The position numbers were made by a program, and so were the translations under genes. Source: Onchocerca volvulus (Eukaryota; Nematoda; Chromadorea; Rhabditida; Onchocercidae). From it: a DNA stretch of 64,000 nucleotides. Under the pieces are notes generated by a model. That model was not told the DNA's origin and made no database searches. It was given only the letters and a program-made list of their open reading frames with translations. The stretch spans positions 20,670,603 through 20,734,602 of the forward strand of contig HG738137.1 of assembly GCA_000499405.2 (NCBI GenBank). Reading direction: 5' to 3'. This document shows positions 25,621 through 40,200 of this stretch, one piece after another (position 1 is the stretch's first letter; each line of letters starts with the position of its first letter).

Positions 25621-28600
25621 TCAAGAGCAATCTCTCATAGTCAAACGCAAGAAATTGTCCTCAAATATCTTCATTTCAATCGCCTCAAATCTTGATCATC
25701 TTACTCAATCAGATACTCCTACAATCTCCGCTATCTACAAAAGCCATCGATTCTCACATAATTGTCGTCTAATATCAAAGACGAACAATGAATCATATCG
25801 CAATCAACAAAGCCTTTATCACACAAACAAATTTATCTGTAAAATAATCTGCAAAATGATTTTTGATGACATGCTTCGAGATTCGATCAGGAGAGCGTAT
25901 GGGTCAACGTGAGTAATATGCATGAATGTGTGAGTTCAGTTGCGTTTAACTTGAAAAATGAATTGTTTAGCACCAAAATGAAAATAAATTTACTGGCTGC
26001 TGTGATTTTTCAACCATAACGGAGAGGTTTCACTGAAAAAAGAGGAGAAAGACGTAATGAAGTTCTCAGCACAAGAGATTACGAAGAGATCTGATCTGCA
26101 CAATTTTGAATCGTCGACAGAGACTTAGAAATTGATTGATAGCTTTACGGAAGAGGGAAAGAGAAGTGATGACCTTTGGTGTTTGGACGTTATGATTTCA
26201 ATGCAGATGGGCTAGTCAGGGCTAAAAACATCGTGAACAATGCATAACATGTCCCGGGATTTCCAAGAGAATTCGGGACCAAATGAATTCTATTTTTTTT
26301 CTATTTTCATCAAGATTCCCGCCTTGCTCAGATAGATGTCATGAACGAAATGATTCTTCTCAAATTAGTTCATATCTAGAAGTTTTTATAAATTAGACTG
26401 TCATAATTTCACTATCTGAATAAGTCTGATGTTTCCAATCTCAAAATTAAACTTATTTTTTACCCACTATTGTATGAATTTGTAAGGTTCCATAAATGAA
26501 CTCATAAAATCGATTAAAAAATATCGTAAATGTGGTCAAATTTTGTGCAACCATTAAGTCTGCAATACAAAAATTAAGAGGGAAATCAAATTTGAGATTC
26601 CATTGAACAGAACCTTATATTCATTTATGTGCTTTTTAATTTAAATAGATTTTCGAAAATATATGGGAACATACTGAAAAAGAGTGAATATTATATTTTC
26701 AGTTAAGATTTCGGATATATTTTCCACAGATGAGCCAATCTGTATGATTCTCAATATCTTTCTTATACATACATGCAATTGATTAAATATCTATGAAGTC
26801 ATCCAATTCTAAACGATCGATAACAAATCAGGAAAATCGACCCAATCATATTACCTATTGCATCTGTTGCAGATATTACCTTCCTATTCTTGTGAGGGCC
26901 ATATAACTTTAGAATCAGATTAACAACAATGAACTGGATTTAATGGAGAAAAAATTTTGATAAAAAACAGTACAAAATAAGCAGAAAATGATGTAAACCT
27001 TTCGGGGTTTCGCATGGCATAAATTTTTGACAACAAAATGTCATTGTAATTGTTAAAAGACGCCTTCGTTCCTAAAACAATTTGTGACTGTTGCTGTAAG
27101 TAAAGCGGAATAAATAATGTTAATAGTTGCGTTGCCGAGCAATGTTATACCTATTGTTAATTCCATTTTATTTCATAAATAATCAATTGCCTTGACTAAC
27201 TTACACTGAGTAATTGTTAAAAAAAGGAAAAATTTGCGAGTGATGCAATGTAGAAATCATCACGAGAATTTTGTTATCAGAAAGAAGTGATTGGATTTGT
27301 TCAGTTCTTTCGGCGACTTTCTGCCACTGGAAGAGCATTTATACAGAATGTAATTCAGAATTTCATCACTTTGTTCAAATAACAATTACTGGACAACGTT
27401 GAAGCGTTTTGCAAAGTTCCAGGAGAAAGCTTTAAAAGAGTTTATTTCTAAAGTAACATTTACTGGCCTGCAACAGACACTACTTAAAAGATTACCAGAA
27501 GAACAAACAATTCATTCTGCTAAACCATTTCGATCATAATCTGTATGTAACGGATGATTGAGAAAGAAAGAATGTGATTTCATAAAGGAAGTAAAATAAA
27601 AAAGTTTTTGTCGTGCATGTCATGCATCTTGCATACTGTAATATCAACAACAACATGCATCTCACTCAGACAAGTTTTTAATCTTTAATACAGGAAATGA
27701 AAATTTGTATTGCAAAAGCGCTGTTTACAAGTAGATTAAAGACTGATTTTTCCTTAAATTCATTGTCAAATGAAGAACAAACATCTCACCATCATTATCA
27801 TTCTTATCATCATCATTTAGATCATTATCAATCTATTTATTAGTGCTGTGAAAGAAATTAAAAAACAGAATAAAGGATTTGCTTTAGCAGTGTATAGTTT
27901 GGTGATTTTCCCTAGTTCTTTAAAAGAAATAAATTTTTGAAAAATAAAATAGGCAATTAAATCTACTGAAACATTTGCAAATTACATTCATTATGCAAAT
28001 TATATTCATTTGTACCTTGAAAAGATTAAACAAATAGATTCAAAGAAATGTGTACGTCTTATCATTAGGTAAGATACTGTGAAAGATTCCCATAAAAGGA
28101 AAATACATTCAATGCATATTATCTCTTAGGATGCATTTCTAAGAAATACAAACTAAGTTCTGATAACTGTATTTTTAGCTTTTCCTTTTACACTTCATCA
28201 ATTCAAGATATGGTACATCTCAAAAGATAAGCAAAATTCTTTCAAGTGACAGTGTTATTATTTGTATGAAATGGGATGAAAGCACATTAGTAATTTTACG
28301 TTTTTTCATGCTTATTTGATAGACTACTAATACAATGTTGTTCGCAATTATTCCTTCTATCGAACTCATATAAATAACTAAAAAAGCTTATCATATTTGC
28401 TGAAAATATTTCAACAAATTAGTGAAATGGTGTAAATGAATAAATTCGTAGGTTGAAATGTGCCTTTTTTTGCAATAGTTAGTAACAAAATACGTTGCTG
28501 AAATGCTCAAATTCTCTTCTTTATTGTATTGTTGGAAAGTAATGTAATACATCGACAGATAACCTTATCTATGATGCATAAATAGAAGAACATCACTGCC

Positions 28601-29797
28601 TATTTATTCAGATTATATCACAGTACAGATGACTTATCATCCCAAATCAATAATTTTGAAATAATTGAAAACTAATCCACTTCTACCAAAACAATTGAAA
28701 GTGTTGTAAGAGTGAAAAATACATCGCAATATTAAATTTCAAGATTATTTAATTGTGCAACAATATATATATAATTGCAATCAGGAATATGAAAGCAGAG
28801 CACTCCATGAAAAATAAAAAAAACTAAAAATTTTATTTAACAATATGATATCGAGCATGATGACCAACGAACAGAAAAGCAGATTTTTTTTAAAAAAAAG
28901 AAAAGAAAATCAGTGACTAACTGATTTTAAAAAATATTCAAATATATGAGAGATTTTTCAAAAAACAATGAGTACCCTTTATTGCTCAAAAGAATCATAA
29001 TATTATTGAGATTTTTATTTATTTTCAATCTTTTTTCAGAAAATCTGAGAATATTAAAAAAGGAGAAAGGACAGTTTTACAAATAATTTTGCAGTGTCAC
29101 AAAAAGCTTGCAAAATTCCTTCCACTACTTTTCATTCAAAAAACCGAAATATTTTTGGAATATAGATATGAGGAAATAAATAATCAAAGCACGGTTTACA
29201 GACAAATTTGCAGTATTTCTCAGACAATTGACTCGGCACAAAGGCTTTTGTTCTCTGATCTTCCAATCTGTTGACACAGTTTGTATGTACATTGTTTAAA
29301 AGGTTGTCAATCATTTTATGTTGAGAACTCTTTAAATATGAATATTTATTAGGTTTATAGTGCTAACCATCGCCATAACTATCTTATTGCATAACAATTT
29401 TTCACGGCGAACGGTTGCTTGATGCGTTAATTCAACAGGTGTCTCATTTCATTTATCAACATTTCTTCATAGGACAGGATGTCACAAGTCTTTGAAGGGA
29501 TAGACCCCTTTTGGTTGAAAATACTCAATGAAAGGCTAAATTTAGTTGGAAACAGCAAAAAAAAAAAAAAGAAAAAATATTAAAGATAGAGTTCAAAGAA
29601 GATTTCGAACTAATGGTCACTAGCGAAATCAATAAAAATCACAAAAACTTAAATTTGGAATTTTAGCAATGCAAGCAATGCAACAATCCAATATGATTAT
29701 TTATAATCATAGAAAATAAGTTTTGTTAATATTCTGTTGAATTTTCGGACTACATAAATATGTGATTAATCCAAGCAGGTATATTTCAGGTAAAAAA
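25621..29797. other. Gene-poor intergenic region
   Basis: About 4.2 kb of AT-rich DNA with microsatellite-like CATCAT/ATTATC sequence around 27785-27835. ORFs at 25655-25912 and 29089-29314 have no domain signal. An acceptor-like ATATTTCAG ends at 29789, eight bases before the ATG of the next gene, and could be a cis or spliced-leader trans-splice site. Confidence 0.45.
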
Positions 29798-32710
29798 ATG
29801 ACGACATCACTATTATGGATCAATCAAGTAGTCTTCGCCCTTTTTCTTATAATTTTGTACCAAATATTAGTAAGCGATTCCTGAATTTTCCAACATTCCT
29901 TGACAAAATAAACACAAAATTCGTCCATGGCTTTCAGTTATGCATTTGAAATAAACGGCCTGAAAAGAAGCACTCAGTGTCAGAAGAATGTAAAGAAACA
30001 ATCGAAAAAATGATCCATGATAATAAAATTTAAGAAATTTTTGACAAAATAAACTATAAAATTGTCTTGTTTCAGTTAAGTGCTATTATTGTCATTTCAT
30101 TAGTACAGTGCTCAAGCAAAAAGGTTGAAATTAAGGATGTGAAGGACAAAGATGATGTAATATGATGATTTCATTATTTTGAAATTATTAAAAGATCTTC
30201 AAGGATTTTTTTCAGTACAAGTTATTATGTTTGAAATTCTAAGCAAACGACATTCTCTTTTCATTCTACCTTTTAATGATCCAATTTTTTGTCGTTAGTG
30301 AAACTAGTTAATCAATGACGGAAATACTTTGAAATATTTTCAAAATACGTTAAGCACTTCATATTGAATACTTGCCTTGAGAGGTGTGCCTTTGGTCACT
30401 AGCTTCATTAATGTCACTTTCATTAGCTTCAAGAAACATGATTAATTAAAATCTTTGGCAGATATAATTAATTTAAAAATATTTCAAGAAATTTCTTTCC
30501 ACCAAGAATTTTAATTTTCATAGAAAATATTTATTTAAAGAGTATTTCTGAAATAGGGGATAACCTATCAAGTTTAATGACACTTTTAAGTGTTCATTTT
30601 ATCTGTTCAATTCCGCTAATCATTCAGATGTTTTTGTTGAAAAAAATTAAGAAGGAAAAAAGAAAAGATGAGGGATAAAACAGATAAATAGAAATAAGAT
30701 AACATTTCATCCACCTTCGAGCTACATTTGCCGATGTTATTAAAAGTTAACCAAGCAGCGTTATCATTAATCAGACCTTTCTCTTTTAGAAGAAGGAAAC
30801 AGCGAAAATTCCAGTACCACAAGAGCAAATAAAAGATAAACAGGACAAAGCAGTCAGCCCGGAAGAAAAAATTAAGGCAGAAGAACCACATACTTCTGAA
30901 ACTGGTACATGGATCTTAAATTACTGAAGTTCTATTTAAAGATTTCTGGTAAAAGACTCGCCATCCAAACGCCCTTTTTCTCATTTACCAAGATTATTTG
31001 AACGCTATTCGAGAAGCCATTACCCCGAGAAAGGGCAAAGTGAATTCGAAGTGAAGTCAAGTATATTATGAGTATATTTAATTTTTAATCTGACAATGCT
31101 AATTTAGCTGGAAAGGAGAAAGGACACTTAAAAGAAGCGGAGGAAAAACATCTTGAAGAAATAAAACCTAAAATTATGAAACGAAATCCGAAAGAAGTAC
31201 GAAATTCAATGCCTTTTTTGTTAAAAATCATTTCCAAAGACAAATGAAAGAACACTGCTATTTTAGATGGTTCAAGAAATTGCTAAGAATTTGAATGATG
31301 CAAAAAGCAAATATTATTTCGCAGAAATTTCAAGTATTTAAACTGAGTGACTTCTAACAATATGAATGAGAATGTCTTACAATCGGAGAGATTAGCGAAG
31401 AAATATGCGGCATTTTATTCGTCGTTCCAAGTTGTAGGAACGAATAGCGAAAGGAAAGGAAACACGTGGTAAAGGTGATTATCCAACTATGGACGATGTT
31501 TTGAGTGATTGGGATTCTGAAAAGGATGGTAAAAAGAAGGACAAAGAGGTAAGTTAACTTCTTATAGTCACAACATGAACAATATTAGCAGTAAAAGATG
31601 TGGAATAATATCAGAATCTAATTCCGCTTACCTTTCAGCTCATCTATGAATCTAATACATTTTAGTCTCATCATTCATACCATGCTATCATATTGTGCGT
31701 TAGTCAAACTTGTATTCATCCATTAATCTCTTATATGAGCAGAAATCAAATGTTAAAATTAGTTTGGTAACTTAAGTAATTCATGATTTGAGAATTGTCA
31801 TGTATCGCAACTAAAAAAATTTCTAAGAACGATGCAGCAATCAATAGAAGTAGTACAGATAGATCTTTAAATATTACATGAGATTAATCAGACAAATAAA
31901 TTTACAGAGTAAGAAATTTCATTAGAAGTAAATAGGATGATCTAAATATTGCTTACAGGATGATGACCAGAAATCAAAAGCTGTCACAAATCTTGAAGAC
32001 GTTGACGAAATTAAAAAGGTTCGACTACTTTCTCTCTCTCTTGATTAAACAAATCTAAATAAATCTAATGAAAAATATATGATTGTTATAGCTTAGTTGT
32101 TAGATTTCATGTTTAACAATCATTTTAAGTGGTTGTTAAACAATTTCAGGTGCAAAAAAACTTTTCAAAAGATAGTTTAAAAAGATGAAACTTGATGGGA
32201 GAAGCGGAGATCCGTATGATTTATAAAAATGTTTAACATCTATTTTTTGTGCTCTTGATTAAATGCAACAATTTATATGACATTAATGTAAGAAATAATT
32301 TGAGGATGAAGAACAAAAACCAATGGAAAGTGGTGCTGCTGATGACAAAGAAGGTACAAGTAAGTTTTACTCTTTTGTACAAATCATTGCAAGAAAGTCT
32401 GATTATTAGCAATTTGCTCCTAAATAGTTTCTAACAATCGAAAACGATTACCACTCTGGAAGACACTATCGTTTGTTATTCCGATTGAAGATGAATTAAA
32501 TATTTTTTGCTTTCAAATGCTTCTGGAAGGAATCCTACTAAAAGATTATAGTAATATAGAAAATTGAGCTTGATTGATTGATGATTTCTTGCAGGCGAGA
32601 AGAAAGAAGCCGAGAGCAAAAAAAGCATTAAAGGAGACAGTAAACGAAGTGTTAGAAAAGTGGATAAAACAGCTGGCAGCCAAGTAAAAGAGTTTTTATT
32701 TTTTAAGTGA
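29798..32710 (+). CDS. Single-span membrane protein with Lys/Glu/Asp-rich tail, unrecognised family
   Basis: Eight exons give 232 residues in a continuous frame: 29798-29869, 30076-30156, 30790-30904, 31108-31196, 31438-31548, 31959-32018, 32305-32359, 32595-32710. Residues 11-43 are strongly hydrophobic (signal anchor or signal peptide, ending VQCSSKK). Nearly everything after that is charged and low in hydrophobics: KKETAKIPVPQEQIKDKQ, GKEKGHLKEAEEKHLEEI, GDYPTMDDVLSDWDSEKDG, SIKGDSKRSVRKVDK. No folded domain is visible and the tail is probably disordered. The layout (short N-end, one span, long charged tail) superficially recalls junctin/triadin-type proteins, but there is no sequence basis for naming it so. 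The start follows ATATTTCAG by eight bases. Exon 7 has an unusual TTTGAG acceptor, and the last exon might splice at CAA|GTAAAA rather than end at the stop used here. Confidence 0.6.
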
Positions 32711-34223
32711 AATATTCAGTAAGTCAGTAATCACTAAAGTGCGTACAATATCCTTGATGAATTCTTCCTGTGATCCAGAAAGGAGGATCATCTGGTACTA
32801 TCATTTAATTGCTTTTGACCGATAATTGACATTCATTTATCATTAACATTATCAGGAGAAATAACGATGCTTCTGGTGCATTATTGGATATACATTGCCT
32901 TGTATACTTCTGAAGTTCACTTATTCATGCTAAAGGGATATATGATAATACCAACTGATTCAGTCTGATATCATCAGTGTATGTTTTCTTATATCATCGC
33001 AAAATATATGTTCATACTGCGTAAAAGATGACATGTCTACACAAACAAAGTAAACGATAGCCAATTTTCACTTCAGTGACACGTCAAATAACACGTCCGT
33101 GAGACGTCTAGTGTTCCTCAGTTTGAATGAAGGCTTATAAATTGAAAGACTAAGCCCAGTATTAAATGCATACAACCAAATTAACTAACTGTTCTGTATT
33201 GCATTTTCTGATGTTAAGAAACACTTTTTAATCTTAACTTTTATCAGTTCCAAAACACTGAAATCAACAATAAAAGAAATAAAGGTTTGCAAGCTGCAAA
33301 TTCAGCTGATCGTTTGTATTAATCAATGATCAGTATGTAAGCATACGGCGTCAAAATAGAGCAATGATCAAATTGATGACAAGCTTTGGATTTTAAAGAG
33401 GAAGTTTGAAAAATTGAAATTTGAGGCATATTGTCAAAAATCTTGAAAAAACTTGAAGATTATTGTGAAATATTTAGCTATAGTAAAAGTATATGTTATT
33501 TAATATGTCGAGAAAAAAATTGGATTTCTACCTATTCATGAAAGGTCAAATTCTGTGTATGCTTACATAACGCAATAAGGTCACTTTATGGGAAGGAAGA
33601 CATCGGACTCCATTCCATTCAGTGTCTTAAGAAGTCTAATTCTATTTAAGAAGGGCAATAGCAAGGCTTGTCAGGATTTGAGTGATAATTTCAATTATCA
33701 ATTTGTCAAACATTGCAAACTGATATATTCAAAAAAATTTTTAAAGTCACTGAGAAAAAAGGAAAACAAATGAAATATGAACAAACATAATACATCATAA
33801 TAAAAAAGACTAATCATAGCATATCAATGCCACGCAACAAATTAATTAAAGTTTTCACTTATGGACATCAGAAAAAAAGAACAGATTCTCCCCGTCATCC
33901 TTACTCGATGGCTTGGCTTCTTTTGCGACTCCTTTCTTAGCCTAATTGACGGCAAGTAAAAGTTATCTTCTGGCACATTTTTTAACTCTAAGAATAATTA
34001 GTAATTGTCAGAATCACTGCAGCAGGGCAGGAGAAAGAATTGACATGCAAAGTCATGTTGCATAAGGTCATCTATCTCAGGCACTCAATATCTGAGTGGA
34101 CAAATCCTTCCTTTCTCAACAAGAAATATATAATGTCTCCTGCCTGGGCTTTTCACGAGGTGCAACCACCTGCTACAAGATTGCAGGATTTCATCAAAAG
34201 TCAATAAAACCTGCAGCAGGAAA
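32711..34223. other. Intergenic region between the charged protein gene and the end of lin-2
   Basis: About 1.5 kb AT-rich sequence that should include the 3' UTRs of both flanking convergent genes. It contains one minus-strand exon candidate listed separately. A plus-strand ORF at 33588-33773 has no recognisable features. Confidence 0.4.
33855..33941 (-). CDS. Small terminal-exon candidate, unknown
   Basis: After a TCAATTAG acceptor, 28 codons run to a TGA with a composition like a disordered coding exon (AKKGVAKEAKPSSKDDGENL). It lies 283 bp downstream of the lin-2 stop on the same strand. Because lin-2 ends with the conserved PVSWIY and a stop, this is unlikely to be its regular exon. It could belong to a small separate gene or be chance. 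Confidence 0.2.
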   Translation of the reverse strand, partial: AKKGVAKEAKPSSKDDGENLFFFSDVHK

Positions 34224-37200
34224 TTAATAGATCCAGGAAACTGGCACCCACTGAGGACAGGCGTTAAGTTTCTCCACAACAAGTTCCAATTGTCGAATTG
34301 TCTCATCAATATCGTTATTTAGTATCACGTAGTCAAAGAGATGTCCAAATGCCTGCCGCAGAACTTCACTTTCATGCAACAAACGTTCTAAACTACCATC
34401 TGGCTGTAATATTTTATTATTGATGGCTGCAAATGAGATTTTGCAAAATTTAAAATTCTAGGATTCGAGAAAGTGGTTGATATAATGACTTTCTGCACTT
34501 TAACTTTTTTAAAAATCTCACATTAGAAAAAAGCATAAATAATAAGTTAGCGTTAAGCCCATTTTAAAAGATTCTCAATATTTTCCATTGCTTCAAAATT
34601 TGTTAAAGTTTTTCGAAATTTAAAATTTCGGTTCAAAAACTTACATCCTGCAAACCCTGCAGATTTGGTGCAGCGATAAAAACAACAAATGGAGCATACT
34701 CAGCTGTTCTGAGAACTTTTAACGCCTGAAATTTATTGGAATCAATGAGGAAAACATGTCCTAACAGTATGATATGATCAAAAAATCTGAAATTACTTGA
34801 GGTTCGACATCCAAGATAGCCATTTTTCCTGTCCTATGAATATTGCGAATTGTTTCCAGTTTAGTACCATACATGCATTCCTCGTGAGTTCCATACTCCA
34901 GATATTCATTTGCTTGAATATCAGTAAGCATACAATCATTGGTTACGAAAAAGTAATGTTTCCCATCAATTTCGTCTTTTCTTGGCTGCCTTGTTGTATC
35001 TGTAATCAAAAGATACCTTAAATTTGAAAATTCTGGAAAGTCAGTGAATGATAAAAAAAAAACACTTGTAGGTCAGATAATGCTTTCTTACCTCTTGGAA
35101 AAAATTCTATTTAAAATTATTCCTAGGAGTAACATCAATCTTATCAGTCAATTTATTTTAAAATTCCTGATTTCACAGTTACAGAAAAATCAAGATACTT
35201 ACGCGGTATTGGATAGGCAAACCTTTGTGGATGCCTATGAATAAGTGTATTTTTGATATGTCTTCGGCCAACGCCATGAGCACCCAACAATACTAATGTT
35301 TTACGTCTATAAGTCGCTAATCGTATTACCTAAAAAAAAGTAATGTTTGAAAGTCAATCTTGCAAAATTGCATTGTAAATTCGCAAAAAATATCATTAAA
35401 TTTGGGAAATTTCGTTAGAAACCAAATCATAGCAAAGGAATAAAGCTAAAACCTTATTTTTCAGAAAGGTAATAAATAGCCAATTTAAGAATGAAATAAA
35501 GAATGGGAGAAATAGTCTTTACCTCTTCATAAGTGACGAGATCAAGTTGATCGAATAAAGCGGAATGTTTCTGAAGATATTTTGTTGTGTAATATTTCTT
35601 CTTCTTGTTGAACCACATACAATGCGCTAAATGAGAATTAGTCGTTGACGCTTAACATAATTGAAGATGTTGAAAATTTATGAAAGACATTTAATAGATT
35701 CCGTATTAAAAACTAAATCAGTTTCTGTTAAGAAGCGGTCCGGCTGAATAACTCTGACATCAGAGGTTTATTCGGAATACTACAGTATGCCATCACTGGA
35801 GAAACCTCAGGTCATAAAGCTTAGAAAGGATTTATATAATGATTTCTGTATTTTAAGCAGAAATCTGAAGATAACTGATGTTTACTGATCTAACATGTTA
35901 TTTCCTAATATTTTTATCGAGGAATGATTTACAGAAACTTGGGAATTTATCGAAACTAACTGTTGTCCTTGGCTCGTTCCATAGCCAGGCAAGCAGTTCT
36001 CCATTCCTGCAGCTCTGGTGATGGTATTAAACCAGCAACCGAAGCACCTGGAGTATGGGTACCGCTGGGACCACTACCGTTTCCAAGAGCTGGAAACTGA
36101 GAGATATACCGCGCTTGCCACCAATTATGGTCATCTTTTGATATCACCTGAAATAATTTGTCACCATTATACTGCCAATAATATATTTTTTCTTATTGAA
36201 AGAATTACCAGTCATCTAGAATGAATGCATCAGAATCAATCAATAATATATATTTGGTCATTACATTCCTATAAAAGTAATGCGATATCTAACCTATAAA
36301 GATTGAAGACTGAAGATACTAAATAATAAATTAACAAGATTTGACAACATTCATACTTGAAGGATGTCGCCGGTTTTAAATGGAACGCCAGCTTGGGGAC
36401 ATGGAATCAAATCGTCTTGTCCCGGATCATAGTCAAACTGAGCCCGGACAAATATCTCGCATGCTGGTGGAGCGCTGCGGTACGACGGAACTATCTTGAA
36501 TGTTACCGCACCACGTGCATCACGCAGCAACCGCTGCAGCATTTCAACGCTTTGGTTCAGCACATTGATACCATTGATTTCACGAATTTCATCACCAACA
36601 TGAAGAGTTGCTGCAATTCATCAATAAGTCTCTAACACTGGCAGCGAAAAAACTAAGGATTATTTGGAAAAATTTATGCAACTGTCAGAAAGCTCAAATT
36701 TAGAATTAAAATACCTGAAAAATTACAAGACATTTCTGGATATTTAAAGAAAAAAACTTCGAAGTTGGCAACTTTAAGAAAGATAGAAAGATTAGTAACT
36801 TAAAAAAAGACTGAATAACTTTCTGCTTGGCCAAGACCAAAGATTTTAACAAGCATATTTGGAAGAAATACTGCAAAAGTCCATAAGCGGCAAAATTTCT
36901 TTTCAACTGGCCTCAACAAATTGAAAACTTTCTACTAATTCTGGTAACACTGTATGAATAAAATGAAAAGAATAAGAAAGCTACGACCTTGTCTATGTAT
37001 TAATCCTCCATGCATGATTCTGGCCACTTGGCATCGGCCATCTTCCGTTACCTGAGCAGTAATGATTGGTAATTTACAAAAATATTTTCTTTATTGAAAG
37101 GATTCGATTTGTTCCAAAAGAATTTCAAGATGAAAAGAAAACAGTATAATATGACTTTCAAATTATAAAGGCCTGCAGTGCCTGAAGTAGTGAAAAGCGC

Positions 37201-40200
37201 ACCTTCAAAGTGATTCCCATCGGTTCTTCAGTATCCTTCTGAAACTGCACCAGACGTACCCGACTGACAGAATCCATCATCAGATCATCATCGTCATCGA
37301 ACATGGGTAGCATCAACGACTGCGGCAGCTCGTTTGTCGTCGCAGTTAACGAAGATGTACCTGCATGAGATGGTTGTGCTCGCAGTACACCACCATTCAG
37401 ATATGAAAATGGTAACTGTGATGATGACGTAGATGCCTATAAAGTTGCTTATCGATTAATTTTTTGAAATTATAAAATAATTAGGCTGAAATTTGTACCT
37501 AAAATGAGAAAGTAAACAATTTCTATTTTAGATGTTGATCCGTTCGATACGTAGCATTGAAAGTGAATCAAAGTCAAATCTGATTCATGAATCGGATTCT
37601 TATTGAGGTATGATATGGCAGAAAACTTTTCTGATTATACAGATAACAAATTTGACTTATATCTCTGTGCTTTTTATAAAAAATGCATGCAGAATTAACC
37701 TGAACAGATATCTGTGGAAGCACACTTTGCTGCTGATAAATCGTATTTCCTTCATTACCACCCATTTCCGCTGCTACGCAATTTTCGCGAGCATTACCCT
37801 CATAAATTTCATGGATTATTACATCGTGTGCTTGCAATATTGTCTAAAAATGTTTCGATATGAATAAAATTCTTCGGCAGTCTTCCTACAGTACGCTGAA
37901 CTAAACGATGTGACAGCTAAAGTTGCTCCAAAGTTTTTTTTCAGCGAACGAGGCAGTTCAGAAATTCTGCACAACTCGATATCGACTCCTAACATCGTAA
38001 GCAATCTTAATAATGATCTAACATACAATTATTAAACAAGAAAAAGAAAGAGAAACATAAGTTTTAAACCTGGATTTCTTGGGATTCAAATAATTGCCGT
38101 AACTCTGTTATTTCAGCTGAAGGGTGCGGGAATTCTCGAATTTGTGCACATAACTAAAAACGTTCTTCTGGTCGTAAAAAATATTTGAAAACAGTTTGAA
38201 AAATGTAGAAGAAATTAATTTTGAATGACAGAGCAATTAAATATTAAAAGTTTATTTATGAATAATCAAACCTCTTTAGCATATCTAGCAGAATCATGCT
38301 CCAATACTGATGGCTGAATAGACAAATTCGATATTCGGTCATACAGCTGCAAATTTTAATTCATAGAATTTTATTTAACAATTGATTTGAATTGAAATTA
38401 GGTTTTGGTAATTGAAGTTAAGTAACGCTTATACTGAATCAAAAAAAAAGCTATATTAAATTCCTCCGAACCTTGCTTCATATTCTATTTGTTTATCAAT
38501 TATCAATTTAACAGAATTTTTGAAAATTAATTGTACAGGAATAATATTTATAAAGAAAACTTTGCTTAAATCTTTTCAGATCCAGAAATTTCCTAATTCA
38601 ATAAGTATTCTTCAAATCGAAGCAGAGCTATATAAAATAAAAAATGATCGTAAATTAATCTGAAACGAGATTTTCTATTACCACCTTTTTATTCATTTTT
38701 ACGAATTGTTCATACTTTATTGTTGAAAAGTTTCTTTTCAACTTCTTATCCCGCAAAATCATTAGGAAATCCACAATTATGGGAATTCATGAGTGAAAAT
38801 AACTCGATGGAGAAGTATACTTGGTAAATATACAGAAATTTGCAATACATTTCATCAACCCTATTTAATATTATAGTTAATGAGTTTAAAAAGTTTTAAA
38901 TCAGTAGTATTACAAAAAGATTAACATTTTGAAGAAAGGGAAATTTGGAAGAAAAATTGTCAAAAAACATTGGAATTCCATAAAATATTCAGGACAAGTT
39001 ATGCAGATAAATTTAAATGCTCTGGAGCAAAACAAAAAATGCATCAACTGTATTTGGTAAATGTTTAATTTAATTTTCTCGATGCTAAATCTTTCAACTT
39101 TTTTAACTTGTCAACATTTATTCCAGCTTAATCATTACTTCTATTCGTCCGACAGGACACCATTAATTAATCAAGACGAATTATTATATTATAAGAAATA
39201 ATCATTTGATATATAATTTTGAGTATTAGCTTAATTCCAACACTAAATTCGGCATCAAAGCAATCAAAGCCGGTAATCCCGTTTCGAACATGTTGTTTCC
39301 TTTCCCATTTTGATTTCCTTTTCCTTTCTGCTTTTAATTCTTCAATTGCTTCGTTTCGAAGTGACAAAGAATTATGCTTTGCTTAATCAATAAATTAAAT
39401 TTCCTTTCGACAGCCAACGTTTTAGTTGGAAACGGAACTAACAAATTTGCAGTGAAGAGACTATTTGCACTTTCATTAATTTCGCAATACAAACTTCGAT
39501 CACTGATTGCAGATCAGTATAAAAGATACAAAAAAAAGGAAAAAATAATGAGAATGATAGAATCTGGAATATAATGGAATTCTGATCTATTTCTTTTGAT
39601 GGACACTCTTAAAAACATATTTTGGAATGAAAAGGAAGAAAAGAACATTTGTTTAACCAAAAAATATTCACAAGAATTTGATAAAGAATCTAATAATTTA
39701 GTGCATCATCTCAGAAACAGTAACAGTTCAGATGAAGAAAAGGTAATGGACGATTGGATAAGTGGATTGATGGATTCTCGGTTTCTTAATAAATCTTATA
39801 CTTTCTTAAAAGAGATATTGCCAGCAAAAATAATAGCTTTTATAAGTAAGGTTTCAAAATAAATAGCTGAACTTAATAGCTTCTTTAAAAGATGGAAAAA
39901 ACAATTCTTTAAAAAAATTGGTTTTTAGAAAAAGCACATAAAGAGAAAAATGAATTATTTATTTTATGGAAAAGTTATCAATAAATCAAGCAGAAAGGAA
40001 TGATAAATAGATATATATCAATACTGGACTAAGCATTGTACCGGTAGCATGGGATCATTTTCGACTTCAGAAGGAAAAGCCATGTGAAGGAAGATGAAAA
40101 TGAGAAGGTCAACTCTTCAAATGCATCAATTAAACAGTTTCTACTGCTCATCAGACAAGAATATATCATTGAACAACTATTATTTTCCTGTTTTTTCAGA

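Noticed and set aside
34085..34309. 74-codon minus ORF overlapping the end of lin-2
   Set aside because: It uses another frame of the last lin-2 exon and its 3' UTR.
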